Positions 1 through 9,577 of a stretch of DNA of 64,000 bases are shown one piece after another. Where the stretch lies: the NCBI RefSeq assembly GCF_900108295.1, contig NZ_FNWK01000005.1, forward strand, positions 62,001 through 126,000, in the 5' to 3' direction. Within the stretch, counting starts at the first letter, position 1. Each line of letters opens with the position of its first letter. The position numbers and the translations under genes were made by a program. The notes below the pieces were generated by a model. It was given only the letters and a program-made list of their open reading frames with translations. It searched no databases and was not told the origin of the DNA. Origin of the DNA: Sphingopyxis sp. YR583 (GTDB lineage Bacteria; Pseudomonadota; Alphaproteobacteria; Sphingomonadales; Sphingomonadaceae).

Positions 1-828
1 GCCGGGAACGCTGGCGTACCAGGGCGCATAATTCTGGCTGTGCTGCGCACCGACGCGCGCTGCGGCGCCGTTCGGACCGCGGAACACGATCGGACAGCGC
101 ATCTGGCCGCCCGACATATAGTTGGTCTTCGCCGCCGAATTGATGATGTGGTCGATCGCCTGCATCGCGAAGTTGAAGGTCATGAATTCGATGACTGGGC
201 GAAGACCGCCCATCGCCGCGCCCGCACCGAGACCGGCAAAGCCATATTCGGTGATCGGCGTATCGACGACGCGCTGCGGTCCGAATTCCTGGAGCAGGCC
301 CTGCGTGACCTTGTACGCGCCCTGATATTCGGCGACTTCCTCGCCCATCACGAAGACGCGGTCGTCCTTGCGCATTTCTTCCGCCATCGCGTCGCGCAGC
401 GCTTCACGGACGGTCAGCTTGACCATCGCGGTGCCTTCCGGGATCGCAGGGTCCGACGCGCGCTCTGCGGCGGCGGGCGCCGCAACCGGTGCGGCCGCCG
501 GTGCCGGAGCTGGCGCCGGTGCTTCGGCCTTCGGTTCAGGCGCAGCGGCAGGTGCGGCGGCCGACACCGGAGCGGCCGCTTCCTCACCCTCACCGGTAAT
601 CGTCGCGATTACGGTGCCGACCTTCACATTATCAGTACCCTCGGCGACCAATATCTGGCCGATCGTGCCCTCGTCGATCGCTTCGAATTCCATCGTCGCC
701 TTGTCGGTCTCGATCTCGGCGAGAATGTCGCCCGACTTCACCGCGTCGCCTTCCTTGACGAGCCACTTGGCGAGCGTGCCTTCTTCCATCGTCGGCGACA
801 GCGCCGGCATTTTCAATTCGATGGCCAT
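1..828 (-). CDS. pdhB: Pyruvate dehydrogenase E1 component, beta subunit, with N-terminal lipoyl domain (3' end outside window)
   Basis: E1 beta subunit of the pyruvate dehydrogenase complex, which with E1 alpha decarboxylates pyruvate and reductively acetylates lipoyl groups on the way to acetyl-CoA. The first ~80 residues form a lipoyl domain with the lipoylation motif [11 protein letters not shown]. An Ala/Pro-rich linker follows (about residues 85-125), then the transketolase pyrimidine-binding domain ([27 protein letters not shown]). A lipoyl domain on E1 beta is a known alphaproteobacterial arrangement. The start [18 protein letters not shown] is the canonical lipoyl-domain start and lies one base after the pdhA stop, so the two are co-transcribed. 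276 codons are visible; the C-terminal part of the gene runs past position 1. Confidence 0.95.
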   Translation of the reverse strand, partial: MAIELKMPALSPTMEEGTLAKWLVKEGDAVKSGDILAEIETDKATMEFEAIDEGTIGQILVAEGTDNVKVGTVIATITGEGEEAAAPVSAAAPAAAPEPKAEAPAPAPAPAAAPVAAPAAAERASDPAIPEGTAMVKLTVREALRDAMAEEMRKDDRVFVMGEEVAEYQGAYKVTQGLLQEFGPQRVVDTPITEYGFAGLGAGAAMGGLRPVIEFMTFNFAMQAIDHIINSAAKTNYMSGGQMRCPIVFRGPNGAAARVGAQHSQNYAPWYASVPG

Positions 829-829
829 C

Positions 830-1900
830 TCAATATTGCTCCACCAGCACGTCGGTATAAAGTTCATGAAGTTCGGGTTCGGGCGCGCTTTCCGCAAAGT
901 CGGCCGAATCCGCAACGATCTGGCGGATTTCCTTGTCGATATCCTTGAACTTGTCCTCGCTGATGCCGGCGTCGGTCATCAGCTTTTTCAGATGTTCGAT
1001 CGCGTCGCTCTTGTCGCGCACCGCCTGCACTTCCTCGCGGCTGCGATATTTGGCGGGGTCGGACATCGAATGGCCGCGATAGCGATAGGTCTTGAGCTCC
1101 ATCAGCACCGGCCCCTTGCCCGCGCGCACCCATTCGAGCGCCGCTTCGGCCGCACCGCGCACCGCGAGCACGTCCATGCCGTCGACCTGCATGCCGGGGA
1201 TACGGAAGCTTTCGCCGCGGCGATAAAGCTGGTCCTCGGCCGACGCACGGTTGACCGACGTGCCCATCGCATATTGGTTATTCTCGATCACAAAGATGAT
1301 CGGAAGCTTCCACAGCTCGGCCATGTTGAAGCTCTCGTACACCTGGCCCTGGTTCGCGGCGCCGTCGCCGAAATAGGCCATCGCCACGCCGCCGTCGCCG
1401 CGATATTTGTGCGCGAAGGCGAGCCCGGTGCCGAGCGACACCTGCGCGCCGACGATGCCATGACCGCCATAGAATTTATGCTCGACGCTGAACATGTGCA
1501 TCGAGCCGCCCTTGCCCTTCGAGATGCCGGCTTGGCGTCCCGTCAGTTCGGCCATGATGACCTTGGGGTCGATGCCGTAAGCGAGCATGTGGCCATGGTC
1601 GCGATAACCGGTGATCACGCTGTCCTTGTCGCCGTCCAGCGCCGACTGCAGGCCGACCGCCACGGCTTCCTGACCGATATAAAGGTGACAGAAACCGCCG
1701 ATCAGGCCGAGGCCGTAAAGCTGCCCCGCCTTTTCCTCGAAGCGTCGGATGAGCAGCATCTCGCGATAGAATTTCTCCAGCTCTTCGGGCGTCGCGTCAT
1801 AGGGGACGGGTTCGCGCGGTTGCTCGCGGTTGGTCGCGGCGGCCGGAGTGGATGCAGTCTTTTTGGGCGCGGGGGAGGTTCGCGCAGGTGCTTTGGCCAA
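830..1900 (-). CDS. pdhA: Pyruvate dehydrogenase E1 component, alpha subunit
   Basis: 356 residues. Thiamine-diphosphate-dependent E1 alpha partner of the beta subunit encoded directly downstream. The ThDP motif is visible as [17 protein letters not shown] followed by the Asn of [11 protein letters not shown], and the phosphorylation-loop-like stretch [19 protein letters not shown] is present. The first ~35 residues are an Ala/Pro/Lys-rich extension ([14 protein letters not shown]) before the conserved [15 protein letters not shown]. Length matches the short two-subunit E1 alpha family. It follows ftsB on the same strand after a 138-base gap that probably holds its promoter. Confidence 0.96.
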   Translation of the reverse strand: MAKAPARTSPAPKKTASTPAAATNREQPREPVPYDATPEELEKFYREMLLIRRFEEKAGQLYGLGLIGGFCHLYIGQEAVAVGLQSALDGDKDSVITGYRDHGHMLAYGIDPKVIMAELTGRQAGISKGKGGSMHMFSVEHKFYGGHGIVGAQVSLGTGLAFAHKYRGDGGVAMAYFGDGAANQGQVYESFNMAELWKLPIIFVIENNQYAMGTSVNRASAEDQLYRRGESFRIPGMQVDGMDVLAVRGAAEAALEWVRAGKGPVLMELKTYRYRGHSMSDPAKYRSREEVQAVRDKSDAIEHLKKLMTDAGISEDKFKDIDKEIRQIVADSADFAESAPEPELHELYTDVLVEQY

Positions 1901-2038
1901 GACGGGTTCCTTTGCATTTAGCCGTTACGGCAAGCCGCCATATAGGAGAGCGGCGACGCACTTGGCAACGCCCACCATGGATGGGGGCGCGTCCAACTTA
2001 CGTATGCAGCATGGGTGCAGCGAAGCCGCAGCGAAAGC

Positions 2039-2365
2039 TCAAGGCTTTGCGTCGGGCTCCATCGGAATGATCACCTCGTCGGGATGATAGGCGCCGAGCT
2101 TTTCACGGACATATTCCTCCGCGAGATCGGGATCGACGCGGCGGCGATCGAGCAGGTTGACGCGGTTCTGCAACTCGGTCTGTTTCTTTGTCAGCTCGCT
2201 GAGGATGACGCGCTGCTTTTCAACCGACTGGCCGTAATCGCCCCACGCGTAGAGACCCGTCGGACCGAAGATGATGTAACCGATCATCGCCAGCACCACC
2301 ATCACCGCAATGGCCGGGCCGGCGGCCCGGTGCATCGATTTGCGGAATTTGTGGCGCTGCGTCAT
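2039..2365 (-). CDS. ftsB: Septum formation initiator / FtsB-like divisome protein
   Basis: 108 residues from the chosen start MTQRHKFRKSMHRAAG; a further in-frame Met upstream (2413) would add 16 unlikely residues. Architecture is that of FtsB/DivIC: short basic cytoplasmic N-terminus, one membrane segment (about residues 17-37, AIAVMVVLAMIGYIIFGPTG), then a periplasmic coiled coil (VEKQRVILSELTKKQTELQNRVNLL) and the conserved end DLAEEYVREKLGAYHPDEVII. FtsB bridges FtsL and FtsQ in cell division. Its position between eno and pdhA is the usual alphaproteobacterial context. Confidence 0.9.
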   Translation of the reverse strand: MTQRHKFRKSMHRAAGPAIAVMVVLAMIGYIIFGPTGLYAWGDYGQSVEKQRVILSELTKKQTELQNRVNLLDRRRVDPDLAEEYVREKLGAYHPDEVIIPMEPDAKP

Positions 2366-2435
2366 TCCGGCCCTTGAATCAGAGTTGATTCGCGGCGTCA
2401 AGGCGCCAAACACCGCTTTTCAACCGTTCACCGCA

Positions 2436-2633
2436 TCACGACAGCCGCCAGAGGTGCGGCGCCGATTTACAGAATGTACCAAGCCGCATCGCGCCCTCCC
2501 ACAACTCGATGCTGCGGCCCGCTGCCTGCCCCTGTGCAATCTGCAATGCAAAATCCGGGCTTTCGGCCTGGAAGTCGATGCGCGAGGGTTCGCCCAAGCA
2601 CTCATCCTCGAGCAAGATGTGAAAGGACCGCAT
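2436..2633 (-). CDS. Small conserved-type hypothetical protein, 65 aa
   Basis: The reading frame is open further upstream to 2777, but the start MRSFHILLEDECLGEPSRI at 2633 is preceded by AAGG eight bases upstream and begins where protein-like composition starts. The protein is a short alpha/beta sequence ending DFALQIAQGQAAGRS-IELWEGAMRLGTFCK. The pattern 'position-wise modified index, then hE(L)W(E/D)G...hG' resembles small uncharacterised alphaproteobacterial proteins in which ELW(D/E)G is conserved; no function is known to me. Co-directional with eno and ftsB. The gap 2634-2833 is AT-richer than the surroundings and holds no other gene I can support. Confidence 0.6.
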   Translation of the reverse strand: MRSFHILLEDECLGEPSRIDFQAESPDFALQIAQGQAAGRSIELWEGAMRLGTFCKSAPHLWRLS

Positions 2634-2833
2634 ATCAAATACCTTAGATGACGGAAGCTGGTGCGACCAGACTTTCGGCATGTTTCGATCGGCTGACCGT
2701 AAGAAACGGAGGGACTGCGGGTAAAAAAGCCGGACCACGAAAAGCCGATCTAGTGGAAAACCGCAACCGTCACGCACAGCGTAGCAAGTTCCAGCCCATC
2801 GACCTAAACAATTCGCGTATAACTTAATCTATG

Positions 2834-4180
<1,347 letters not shown>

Positions 4181-4308
4181 TCAGTGCAACCGCTGCATAG
4201 GAATTTTGCGGAGGGATGGAACCATTCGGCTCGCCTTGCTATATATTCTTGCAGGACCAAGAGAGGCCCACCGCATGCGCGGCGCCCGACACGACAGAAG
4301 AGGACTAA

Positions 4309-4860
4309 ATGATGGCCAAAGCCGCTACTCCCGCGACGAAGAAAGCCGCAGCTCCCCGTCCCAAGGCCCCCGCGAAGGCCGCAGCAACCAAGGCCGCGCC
4401 CGCACGCAAGCCCGCAACCGTGAAGGCCGCCGCCAAGGATCACCCGATCCGCGACCAGATCGCCGCGACGCGCGACACCATCAAATCCGAAGCATCGAAA
4501 AAGGCCGCCTCGCTGAAGCAGGAAGCGACGACGTTGAAGAATCAGGCGTCGACTAAGGCGCGCGATGCCGCGAACAAGGGCAAGGACAAGGCGGCCGAAG
4601 CCGTCGGCAGCCTCGCCAAGCTGCTCGAGGACAGCGCCGGCACCGTCGACAGCAAGTTCGGCAAACAATATGGCGACTATGCCCGCTCAGCCGCAACGAC
4701 CGTCGCCGGCCTCGCCACGACGCTCGACAAGAAGGATCTCGACGAACTCGCGGCATCGACGCGCGACATGGTCAAAAAGAACCCGGCAATCGCCGTCGGC
4801 GCCGCCACGGTGATCGGCTTCGTGCTTGCCCGTATGCTCAAGGGCAATTCGAACGATTGA
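4309..4860 (+). CDS. Ala/Lys-rich DUF883/ElaB-like membrane-anchored protein
   Basis: 183 residues. An N-terminal histone-like tail rich in Ala, Lys and Pro (about residues 1-45, KKAAAPRPKAPAKAAATK) leads to a long amphipathic helical region (DQIAATRDTIKSEASKKAASLKQEATTLKNQA) and one C-terminal membrane segment (AIAVGAATVIGFVLARML). This layout matches ElaB/YqjD/DUF883 proteins, which anchor to the inner membrane and, in E. coli, bind ribosomes in stationary phase; that role here is inference. Two adjacent ATGs (4309, 4312) follow a GAGGA; either could be used. It heads a four-gene, tightly spaced cassette up to 6045. Confidence 0.75.
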   Translation: MMAKAATPATKKAAAPRPKAPAKAAATKAAPARKPATVKAAAKDHPIRDQIAATRDTIKSEASKKAASLKQEATTLKNQASTKARDAANKGKDKAAEAVGSLAKLLEDSAGTVDSKFGKQYGDYARSAATTVAGLATTLDKKDLDELAASTRDMVKKNPAIAVGAATVIGFVLARMLKGNSND

Positions 4861-4867
4861 CCGGACC

Positions 4868-5332
4868 TTGGCATCTTCTGATCCGAATACCCCGCCGACG
4901 TCCGACGCGCGCAGCTTTGATGGCATAAGTCACGGTTACGCCCCCGACGGACGTCCGCTTGCTCCGCCCCCCGTCCCGCTCGAAAAGATCGTCGGCGATG
5001 TCGTCGACAATCTTTCGGCAACGGCAAAGGCGGAGCTTGCACTGCTCGAAGCACGCACGGAGCTCGCGCTTCACGGCGCGTCGTGGACGGCGGGCTGGGG
5101 TGCAGTTGCCGCCTCTGCTTTGGGTATTGCCATGCTGGCATTGGCCTTCGGGGCGATCCTCGCCTTGGCGCCGCATGTCGGGCCTTTTATTGCAACGCTG
5201 ATCGTGGTTGCCATTCTGCTTGCGGTCGCAGCCTTCGCGGGCTGGCGCGCGCAGCGCAGCTATGGCGACATTCGCACCGCACTTCGGCGCGACCTCACAA
5301 ACGAAGGGATCGACGATGCCGCGGACGCGTAA
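4868..5332 (+). CDS. Holin-X-like (putative superfamily III holin) membrane protein
   Basis: About 154 residues. The disordered N-terminus (SSDPNTPPTSDARSFDG) is followed by VGDVVDNLSATAKAELALLEARTELAL and two membrane helices (about SALGIAMLALAFGAILALA and ATLIVVAILLAVAAFAGW), then a basic tail. This is the layout of the DUF1469/Phage_holin_3_6 family, common on bacterial chromosomes; despite the name nothing phage-like surrounds it. I chose the TTG at 4868, seven bases after the upstream stop; an ATG at 4826 overlapping the previous gene is the alternative. Part of the same cassette as its neighbours, so probably an envelope or stress function. Confidence 0.7.
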   Translation: MASSDPNTPPTSDARSFDGISHGYAPDGRPLAPPPVPLEKIVGDVVDNLSATAKAELALLEARTELALHGASWTAGWGAVAASALGIAMLALAFGAILALAPHVGPFIATLIVVAILLAVAAFAGWRAQRSYGDIRTALRRDLTNEGIDDAADA

Positions 5333-5705
5333 TCGCCTGATCGCCGCAGCGCGCCGCTCGATGCTGCAGCGTTCCGAACTGCATCGCCGGCTTGACGTCG
5401 CGCGCGCTGCATTCAGACCCGGCGCACTCGTCGATCGCGGCAAGTACCGGATTGGCGAAGCCGTCGACGACACGGCGCATGCCGTGCAGGAACAGTTTCG
5501 GAACAACCGCCTTCCGATCGCGATCGCGGCCGCGGCGGGCGTCGCTTGGCTGCTTCGCGAACCGATCAAGGAGCATGCACCGCGTCTGGTGCAAAAAATT
5601 CAGGATCTGGCGGCTGATGTCGCCGATCATTTCCGTAGCGCCGACGAACCGGCGGACGAACATGACATCGAAATAGTGGAGGAAGAAGATGAAGCCGTTC
5701 GGTGA
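5316..5705 (+). CDS. Hypothetical protein of the DUF883/holin-X cassette, single membrane segment
   Basis: 129 residues starting MPRTRNRLIAAARRSMLQR; GAAGG lies nine bases upstream and the start overlaps the previous gene's end by 17 bases. A basic amphipathic N-terminus is followed by DDTAHAVQEQFRNNRLPIAI, a short hydrophobic segment (AIAIAAAAGVAWLL), and an acidic tail (DEHDIEIVEEEDEAV). I do not recognise a named family with confidence. Its placement between holin-X-like and DUF883-like genes with overlaps at both ends says it works with them. Confidence 0.65.
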   Translation: MPRTRNRLIAAARRSMLQRSELHRRLDVARAAFRPGALVDRGKYRIGEAVDDTAHAVQEQFRNNRLPIAIAAAAGVAWLLREPIKEHAPRLVQKIQDLAADVADHFRSADEPADEHDIEIVEEEDEAVR

Positions 5706-6045
5706 AACCGCCCGCGAGACGCGTGCAAAAGCGAGTGAACTTGCGGAGAAAACCGCCGAAAACGCACGCCTGACCGCCGAGGCGGCGAAGGCGCGCATTC
5801 AGGACGGCTATGGCCGCGCCCGCGCCGCCACCGAAGATTTCGCCGCCAAGGCGAGCGAACAGGCCGGCGTCGCCCGTGAAGCCGCTGGCGAGGCCTATGA
5901 AAAGGGCAAGGCGCAGGCGAAACGCGCGAACAGCAAGCTGAAAGATGTCGCCGAAAAGCAGCCGCTGGCCTTGGTCGCGGGCGCCGTCGCGATCGGCGCG
6001 CTGCTCGGCTCGTTGCTGCCAAAGGGCCGCAAGGACGAAGACTGA
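5689..6045 (+). CDS. DUF883-like membrane-anchored helical protein
   Basis: 118 residues, mostly one long Ala/Lys/Glu helix (KASELAEKTAENARLTAEAA) with an 11-residue-like periodicity, ending in a C-terminal membrane segment (LALVAGAVAIGALLGSLL) and a charged tail. It resembles the first gene of the cassette (4309) in layout and is probably a paralogous membrane-anchored stress protein. Its start overlaps the previous gene by 17 bases, preceded by GGAGGAAGA, a strong ribosome binding site inside the upstream gene. Confidence 0.72.
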   Translation: MKPFGETARETRAKASELAEKTAENARLTAEAAKARIQDGYGRARAATEDFAAKASEQAGVAREAAGEAYEKGKAQAKRANSKLKDVAEKQPLALVAGAVAIGALLGSLLPKGRKDED

Positions 6046-6127
6046 GCCACACTTGCCGTAAGGGCCAAGCGCTGGTAGGGGGCGCGGCTTCTCCCCTCCC
6101 CCGCGCTAACCCGCAAGGAAAGCAACC

Positions 6128-6346
6128 ATGAGCAAATTGCATCTCGTGTTCGGCGGACGCGTCGCCGATCCGCAGGGTCTCGATTTCGTCGATCTCCATA
6201 ATCTCGACGTCGTCGGCCTCTATCCGGATTACAAGTCCGCCGAAAAGGCGTGGCGCAGCGCCGCGCAGCGCACGGTGGACGATGCCGAAATGAAATATGT
6301 CGTCGTCCACCTGCACAAGCTGTTGCAGCCGGACAGCGAAGCCTGA
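6128..6346 (+). CDS. DUF4170 domain protein
   Basis: 72 residues. MSKLHLVFGGRVADPQGLDF, then DLHNLDVVGLYPDYKSAEKAW and AEMKYVVVHLHKLLQP match the DUF4170 pattern of alphaproteobacteria; function unknown. The start follows AAGGAAAGCAACC, a good ribosome binding site. A compact terminator follows immediately, so this is the last gene of its transcript. Confidence 0.85.
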   Translation: MSKLHLVFGGRVADPQGLDFVDLHNLDVVGLYPDYKSAEKAWRSAAQRTVDDAEMKYVVVHLHKLLQPDSEA

Positions 6347-6350
6347 ATAT

Positions 6351-6375
6351 GACGGCCCTTCGGGGCCGTCTTCTT
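6351..6375 (+). terminator. Rho-independent terminator after DUF4170 gene
   Basis: Perfect 8-bp stem GACGGCCC / GGGCCGTC closed by a TTCG tetraloop, followed by TTCTT. It lies five bases after the DUF4170 stop and just before the converging gene at 6377. Confidence 0.85.
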
Positions 6376-6376
6376 A

Positions 6377-6655
6377 TCAGCGGAAATTGTCGGCGTAGGC
6401 CTGAATCTTCAGCGTCCGTACCGGCGTCGCCGTCACCTCCACCTCGATGCCATTGCGCTCTGCGTAGGCAACCGCCTCTTCCTGGCTCGCGAAACCCAGG
6501 CGAAGCTGGCGCTGCGTGTCACCGCTGCCCGCCCAGCCCATCAACGGATCGGCCTTGCGTGCTTCAGCCGGGGCATATTCGAGTACCCAGCGCTGTGTCC
6601 CGGCACGCCCCGACTGCATGGCATTCTTGGGCTTCTGGAAAATACGCGCTTTCAT
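6377..6655 (-). CDS. NADH dehydrogenase ETC complex I accessory subunit, NDUFS4-like
   Basis: 92 residues from MKARIFQKPKNAMQSGRAGT. The sequence WVLEYAPAEARKADPLMGWAGSGDTQRQLRLGFASQEEAVAYAERNG (split here by position about 24-70) is the signature of the 'ETC complex I subunit conserved region' family, the bacterial counterpart of mitochondrial NDUFS4/AQDQ, found in alphaproteobacteria and usually unlinked to the nuo operon. It caps the hydrophilic arm of respiratory complex I. The open frame extends upstream to 6709 but that extension is Arg-rich and unlikely. Confidence 0.88.
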   Translation of the reverse strand: MKARIFQKPKNAMQSGRAGTQRWVLEYAPAEARKADPLMGWAGSGDTQRQLRLGFASQEEAVAYAERNGIEVEVTATPVRTLKIQAYADNFR

Positions 6656-6721
6656 CGGGGTCGTCCTGTTCTGGGGCCTGTGCGGCCGCCTTAGCGTCAA
6701 CCGGCGCACTCGAAAAGGGGC

Positions 6722-9184
6722 CTATTGCGCATCGCGCCGCGCCTGCGCCGCTTTCGTCATCAGGCTCGGCCGCGCATTCGCCGGATCGTCGGGCCAATTA
6801 TGCTTGGGATAGCGCCCACGCATCTCGCGCGCGACGTCATGCCAGCTCCCGCTCCAGAAGGAGACGAGGTCACGCGTCGTTTGAATCGGCCGATGCGCCG
6901 GCGATGTCAGCGCGAGCACCAAGGGCACCGGCGGATCGCCGATCGTAGGATGGCGCGCAAGCCCGAACAATTCCTGGACGCGCAGGCTGACCGTCGGACC
7001 GCCATCAGCACCATAATCGATTGGGTGCCGGCTACCGACCGGCGTCGTGTAATCTGCTGGCGCATGCTTCTCGAGCAATTGCCGTGCAGGCCAGTCGAGC
7101 AGCGCCATCAGCGCGTCTGCCAGCTTGCGATCACCCATGTCGCGCAATCCGCGACATCCCGAAAGCAAAGGTTCCAGCCACAGCTCAAGGCTGTCGGCGA
7201 GCGCGCCGGTGGATAGCGCATCGATCCCGGCATAGGAGGCGCGCTGGCGTAGGGCCTGCGCAGCCGGCCCCCAACCGATCAGCCCCAGCCCCTTGCTCCG
7301 CACCGCGGCCATGCGCACCGCGATATCGTCCTCGGCATTTTCACTGCGCCCCGCCTGCCCCCTGGTCAGCGCAATCGCGCCGAGCCGTCGCTCGCGGCGA
7401 TGGTCGACGCGGTCGTTGGCGCCATCGTAACTGCTCGCCGAATGGGCGACGATGCGGTCGGCGAACAACGCTTCGACCTCGGCCTGATCGATCGGCGCCG
7501 CGGCGAGGATACGCACGCCCGCAGCATGGCCTTGCGCGTCGGCGATCGCCAGCCATTCGCTGCCGGCGAGCGGATCGATCGGGTCGATACGATAGGCCCG
7601 CCCGCCGACGCTCAGATATTCGCCGCGCTGCCCGGCGCGTTGTCGCGCGACGCGGTCGGGCCAGGCGGTCGCGATCCAGCCGCCGATCGAACGCGGTTCG
7701 ATATCGCTGGCTTCCGCCGCCAACTTCTCGCCGATCGTCGCCAGCCGCCGTGCGAGGCGCCACGCGCCCTCGCTGCGCTCGTTCCGCTGCCCGAGCCAGC
7801 GCCCAAGCCGCGCTTCGACATCGACGCCGCGCCCGCCGAGCCCCGGCTCGGTCAGCAGCACCGCGAGCCGCCCGGCCGTCTCGCCCTCACCCGCACGCGC
7901 CGCGTCAAGAAGCATATGCGCGAGCGGAACCGGCAACGGGATCGCCGCCAGCGCCTTGCCATGCGCCGTAATGCGGCCATCGTCGGCCAGCGCACCAATC
8001 GCCTGCAGTCGCGTTTTCGCTTCCGAGATCGCGACGGGCGACGGCGGGTCGAGCCAGCCGAGCTGGCGCGGATCGACGATACCCCAGCTCGCGCAATCGA
8101 GCACGACGGGCATCAGGTCATTTTCATGTATCTCTGGCGGATCGAACGGCGGCATCCCCGCAGTCGCCGCAGCCTCCCACAGGCGATAGGCCACTCCCGG
8201 CCCCTGCCGCGCCGCACGCCCCGCGCGCTGCGTCGCCGATGCCTGGCTCGCCCGCTCGGTGACAAGCCGCGCGATGCCCGCAGCCTTGTCGAAGCGCGGA
8301 CGGCGCGACAGGCCGGCGTCGATGACGATACGCACGCCATCAATGGTCAGGCTGGTTTCGGCAATACTCGTCGCGAGGATCAGCTTGCGCCGTCCATCGG
8401 CATCGCGGACGAGCGCCTTGCGCTGCAAGGCCGGATCGATCTGGCCGTGGAGGCGGTGCACCGCGAGCGGCAGTCGCGCGTCCTCCGCCGCCGTAGCCGC
8501 GCGCTCGATGTCGGCCGCACCGGGCAGAAAGGCGAGCATGTCACCTTCGGCTTCGTCGGCGAGCGCCTGACGCACGGCGGCGAGCACCGATGCTTCCAGT
8601 CGGTCCTCGGCACGGCGACCGATGTGACGCAGGTCGAGCGGCCAGATCTTGCCTTCGCTTCTCACCACCGGCGCATTGCCGAGCAAGGCACCAAAGCGCG
8701 CGCCGTCGAGCGTCGCCGACATCGCCACAAGCCGTAGGTCGTCGCGGAGCCCCTGCTGGGCGTCGATAGCAAGCGCGAGCGCAAAATCGCCGTCGAGGCT
8801 GCGTTCATGGACCTCGTCGAACAGCACAGCCGACACGCCCTGGAGCTCGGGGTCGGCGAGGATGCGGTTACGGAACAGACCCGGGGTCATCACGAGCAGC
8901 CGCGTCGCGGGCGACTGCTTGCTGTCGAGCCGTGTCGCATAACCGACCCGCCCACCGACGGCTTCGCCCATCTCTTCGGCGATCCGCTCGGCAGCGCCAC
9001 GCGCCGCAAGCCGACGCGGAGAGAGCAGCCAGACATTGCCTTTGCACCACGGCTGATCGAGGATTGCGGGGGCGACGCGCGTCGTCTTGCCCGCACCCGG
9101 GGGCGCAACGACAACGGCGTTCGGCTTCAGCACCAGCGCCGCCATGATATCGGGCAACACCGCATCTATCGGCAAGGCTTGCAT
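6722..9184 (-). CDS. hrpB: ATP-dependent helicase HrpB
   Basis: 820 residues, DEAH/RHA-family helicase of the HrpB type. Motif I APPGAGKTTRV (about residues 28-38), motif II DEVHERSLDGDFA, motif III SATLD, motif VI region QRAGRAARQGPGVAYRLW, and the HrpB-specific C-terminal domain (LTSPAHRPIQTTRDLVSFW, MRGRYPKHNWPDDP). Function in most bacteria is not firmly known; RNA helicase roles are suggested. Its ATG shares one base with the stop of the upstream DUF1801 gene (TGATG), indicating translational coupling. Confidence 0.95.
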   Translation of the reverse strand: MQALPIDAVLPDIMAALVLKPNAVVVAPPGAGKTTRVAPAILDQPWCKGNVWLLSPRRLAARGAAERIAEEMGEAVGGRVGYATRLDSKQSPATRLLVMTPGLFRNRILADPELQGVSAVLFDEVHERSLDGDFALALAIDAQQGLRDDLRLVAMSATLDGARFGALLGNAPVVRSEGKIWPLDLRHIGRRAEDRLEASVLAAVRQALADEAEGDMLAFLPGAADIERAATAAEDARLPLAVHRLHGQIDPALQRKALVRDADGRRKLILATSIAETSLTIDGVRIVIDAGLSRRPRFDKAAGIARLVTERASQASATQRAGRAARQGPGVAYRLWEAAATAGMPPFDPPEIHENDLMPVVLDCASWGIVDPRQLGWLDPPSPVAISEAKTRLQAIGALADDGRITAHGKALAAIPLPVPLAHMLLDAARAGEGETAGRLAVLLTEPGLGGRGVDVEARLGRWLGQRNERSEGAWRLARRLATIGEKLAAEASDIEPRSIGGWIATAWPDRVARQRAGQRGEYLSVGGRAYRIDPIDPLAGSEWLAIADAQGHAAGVRILAAAPIDQAEVEALFADRIVAHSASSYDGANDRVDHRRERRLGAIALTRGQAGRSENAEDDIAVRMAAVRSKGLGLIGWGPAAQALRQRASYAGIDALSTGALADSLELWLEPLLSGCRGLRDMGDRKLADALMALLDWPARQLLEKHAPADYTTPVGSRHPIDYGADGGPTVSLRVQELFGLARHPTIGDPPVPLVLALTSPAHRPIQTTRDLVSFWSGSWHDVAREMRGRYPKHNWPDDPANARPSLMTKAAQARRDAQ

Positions 9185-9570
9185 CAGCTGCGCGCCGCCG
9201 GATTGCCCAGTTCGGCATTCAGTCGAAAGGCCTCTGCGGCGAGTTTCTCGACGGTCTCTTCCGCCACCTGGGTGGCTTCGGTCATGACCAGATTGCCGAG
9301 CTCATATTTGCCGCTCGCCTTGATGCGGGGCTCCACCTCACGGAGCCTTTTGCCGCGCCAGAAGCCGAGCAGCACACGATGCTCCTCGGCGCGGATCAGG
9401 ATGCACGGACCATTCGCCATGAAGACAAGGTTGGTCCATTTGATCGTCTCGCTAAAGGGGGCCGCACGCTGGATCGCCGTGCGCATCATTTCACAACGTT
9501 CGCGCTGCCAGCCGGACAGCGCGGCGATATAGGCGTCGGGGCTGTCCGCCGCGGGGCCCATCATCGCCAT
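9184..9570 (-). CDS. DUF1801 (YdhG-like) domain protein
   Basis: 128 residues. DSPDAYIAALSGWQRERCEMMRTAI, then FSETIKWTNLVFMANGPCIL and LGFWRGKRLREVEPRIKASG match DUF1801, a small alpha/beta fold family of unknown biochemical role that also contains the iron-related YdhG proteins. Start MAMMGPAADSP is plausible; MMGP three residues in is an alternative. Overlaps hrpB by one base and lies seven bases after the polyprenyl synthase gene's C-terminus on the same strand, so probably one transcript. Confidence 0.8.
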   Translation of the reverse strand: MAMMGPAADSPDAYIAALSGWQRERCEMMRTAIQRAAPFSETIKWTNLVFMANGPCILIRAEEHRVLLGFWRGKRLREVEPRIKASGKYELGNLVMTEATQVAEETVEKLAAEAFRLNAELGNPAARS

Positions 9571-9577
9571 ACCCGCC

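Noticed and set aside
368..1921. Long plus-strand open frame of 517 codons opposite pdhA/pdhB
   Set aside because: It lies antisense to two unmistakable genes and arises from high GC at third codon positions; its translation is low-complexity Ala/Ser-rich with no family resemblance.
4868..5332. Possible prophage remnant because of a holin-type protein
   Set aside because: Holin-X/DUF1469 proteins are ordinary chromosomal genes; no integrase, structural phage gene or attachment site is nearby.
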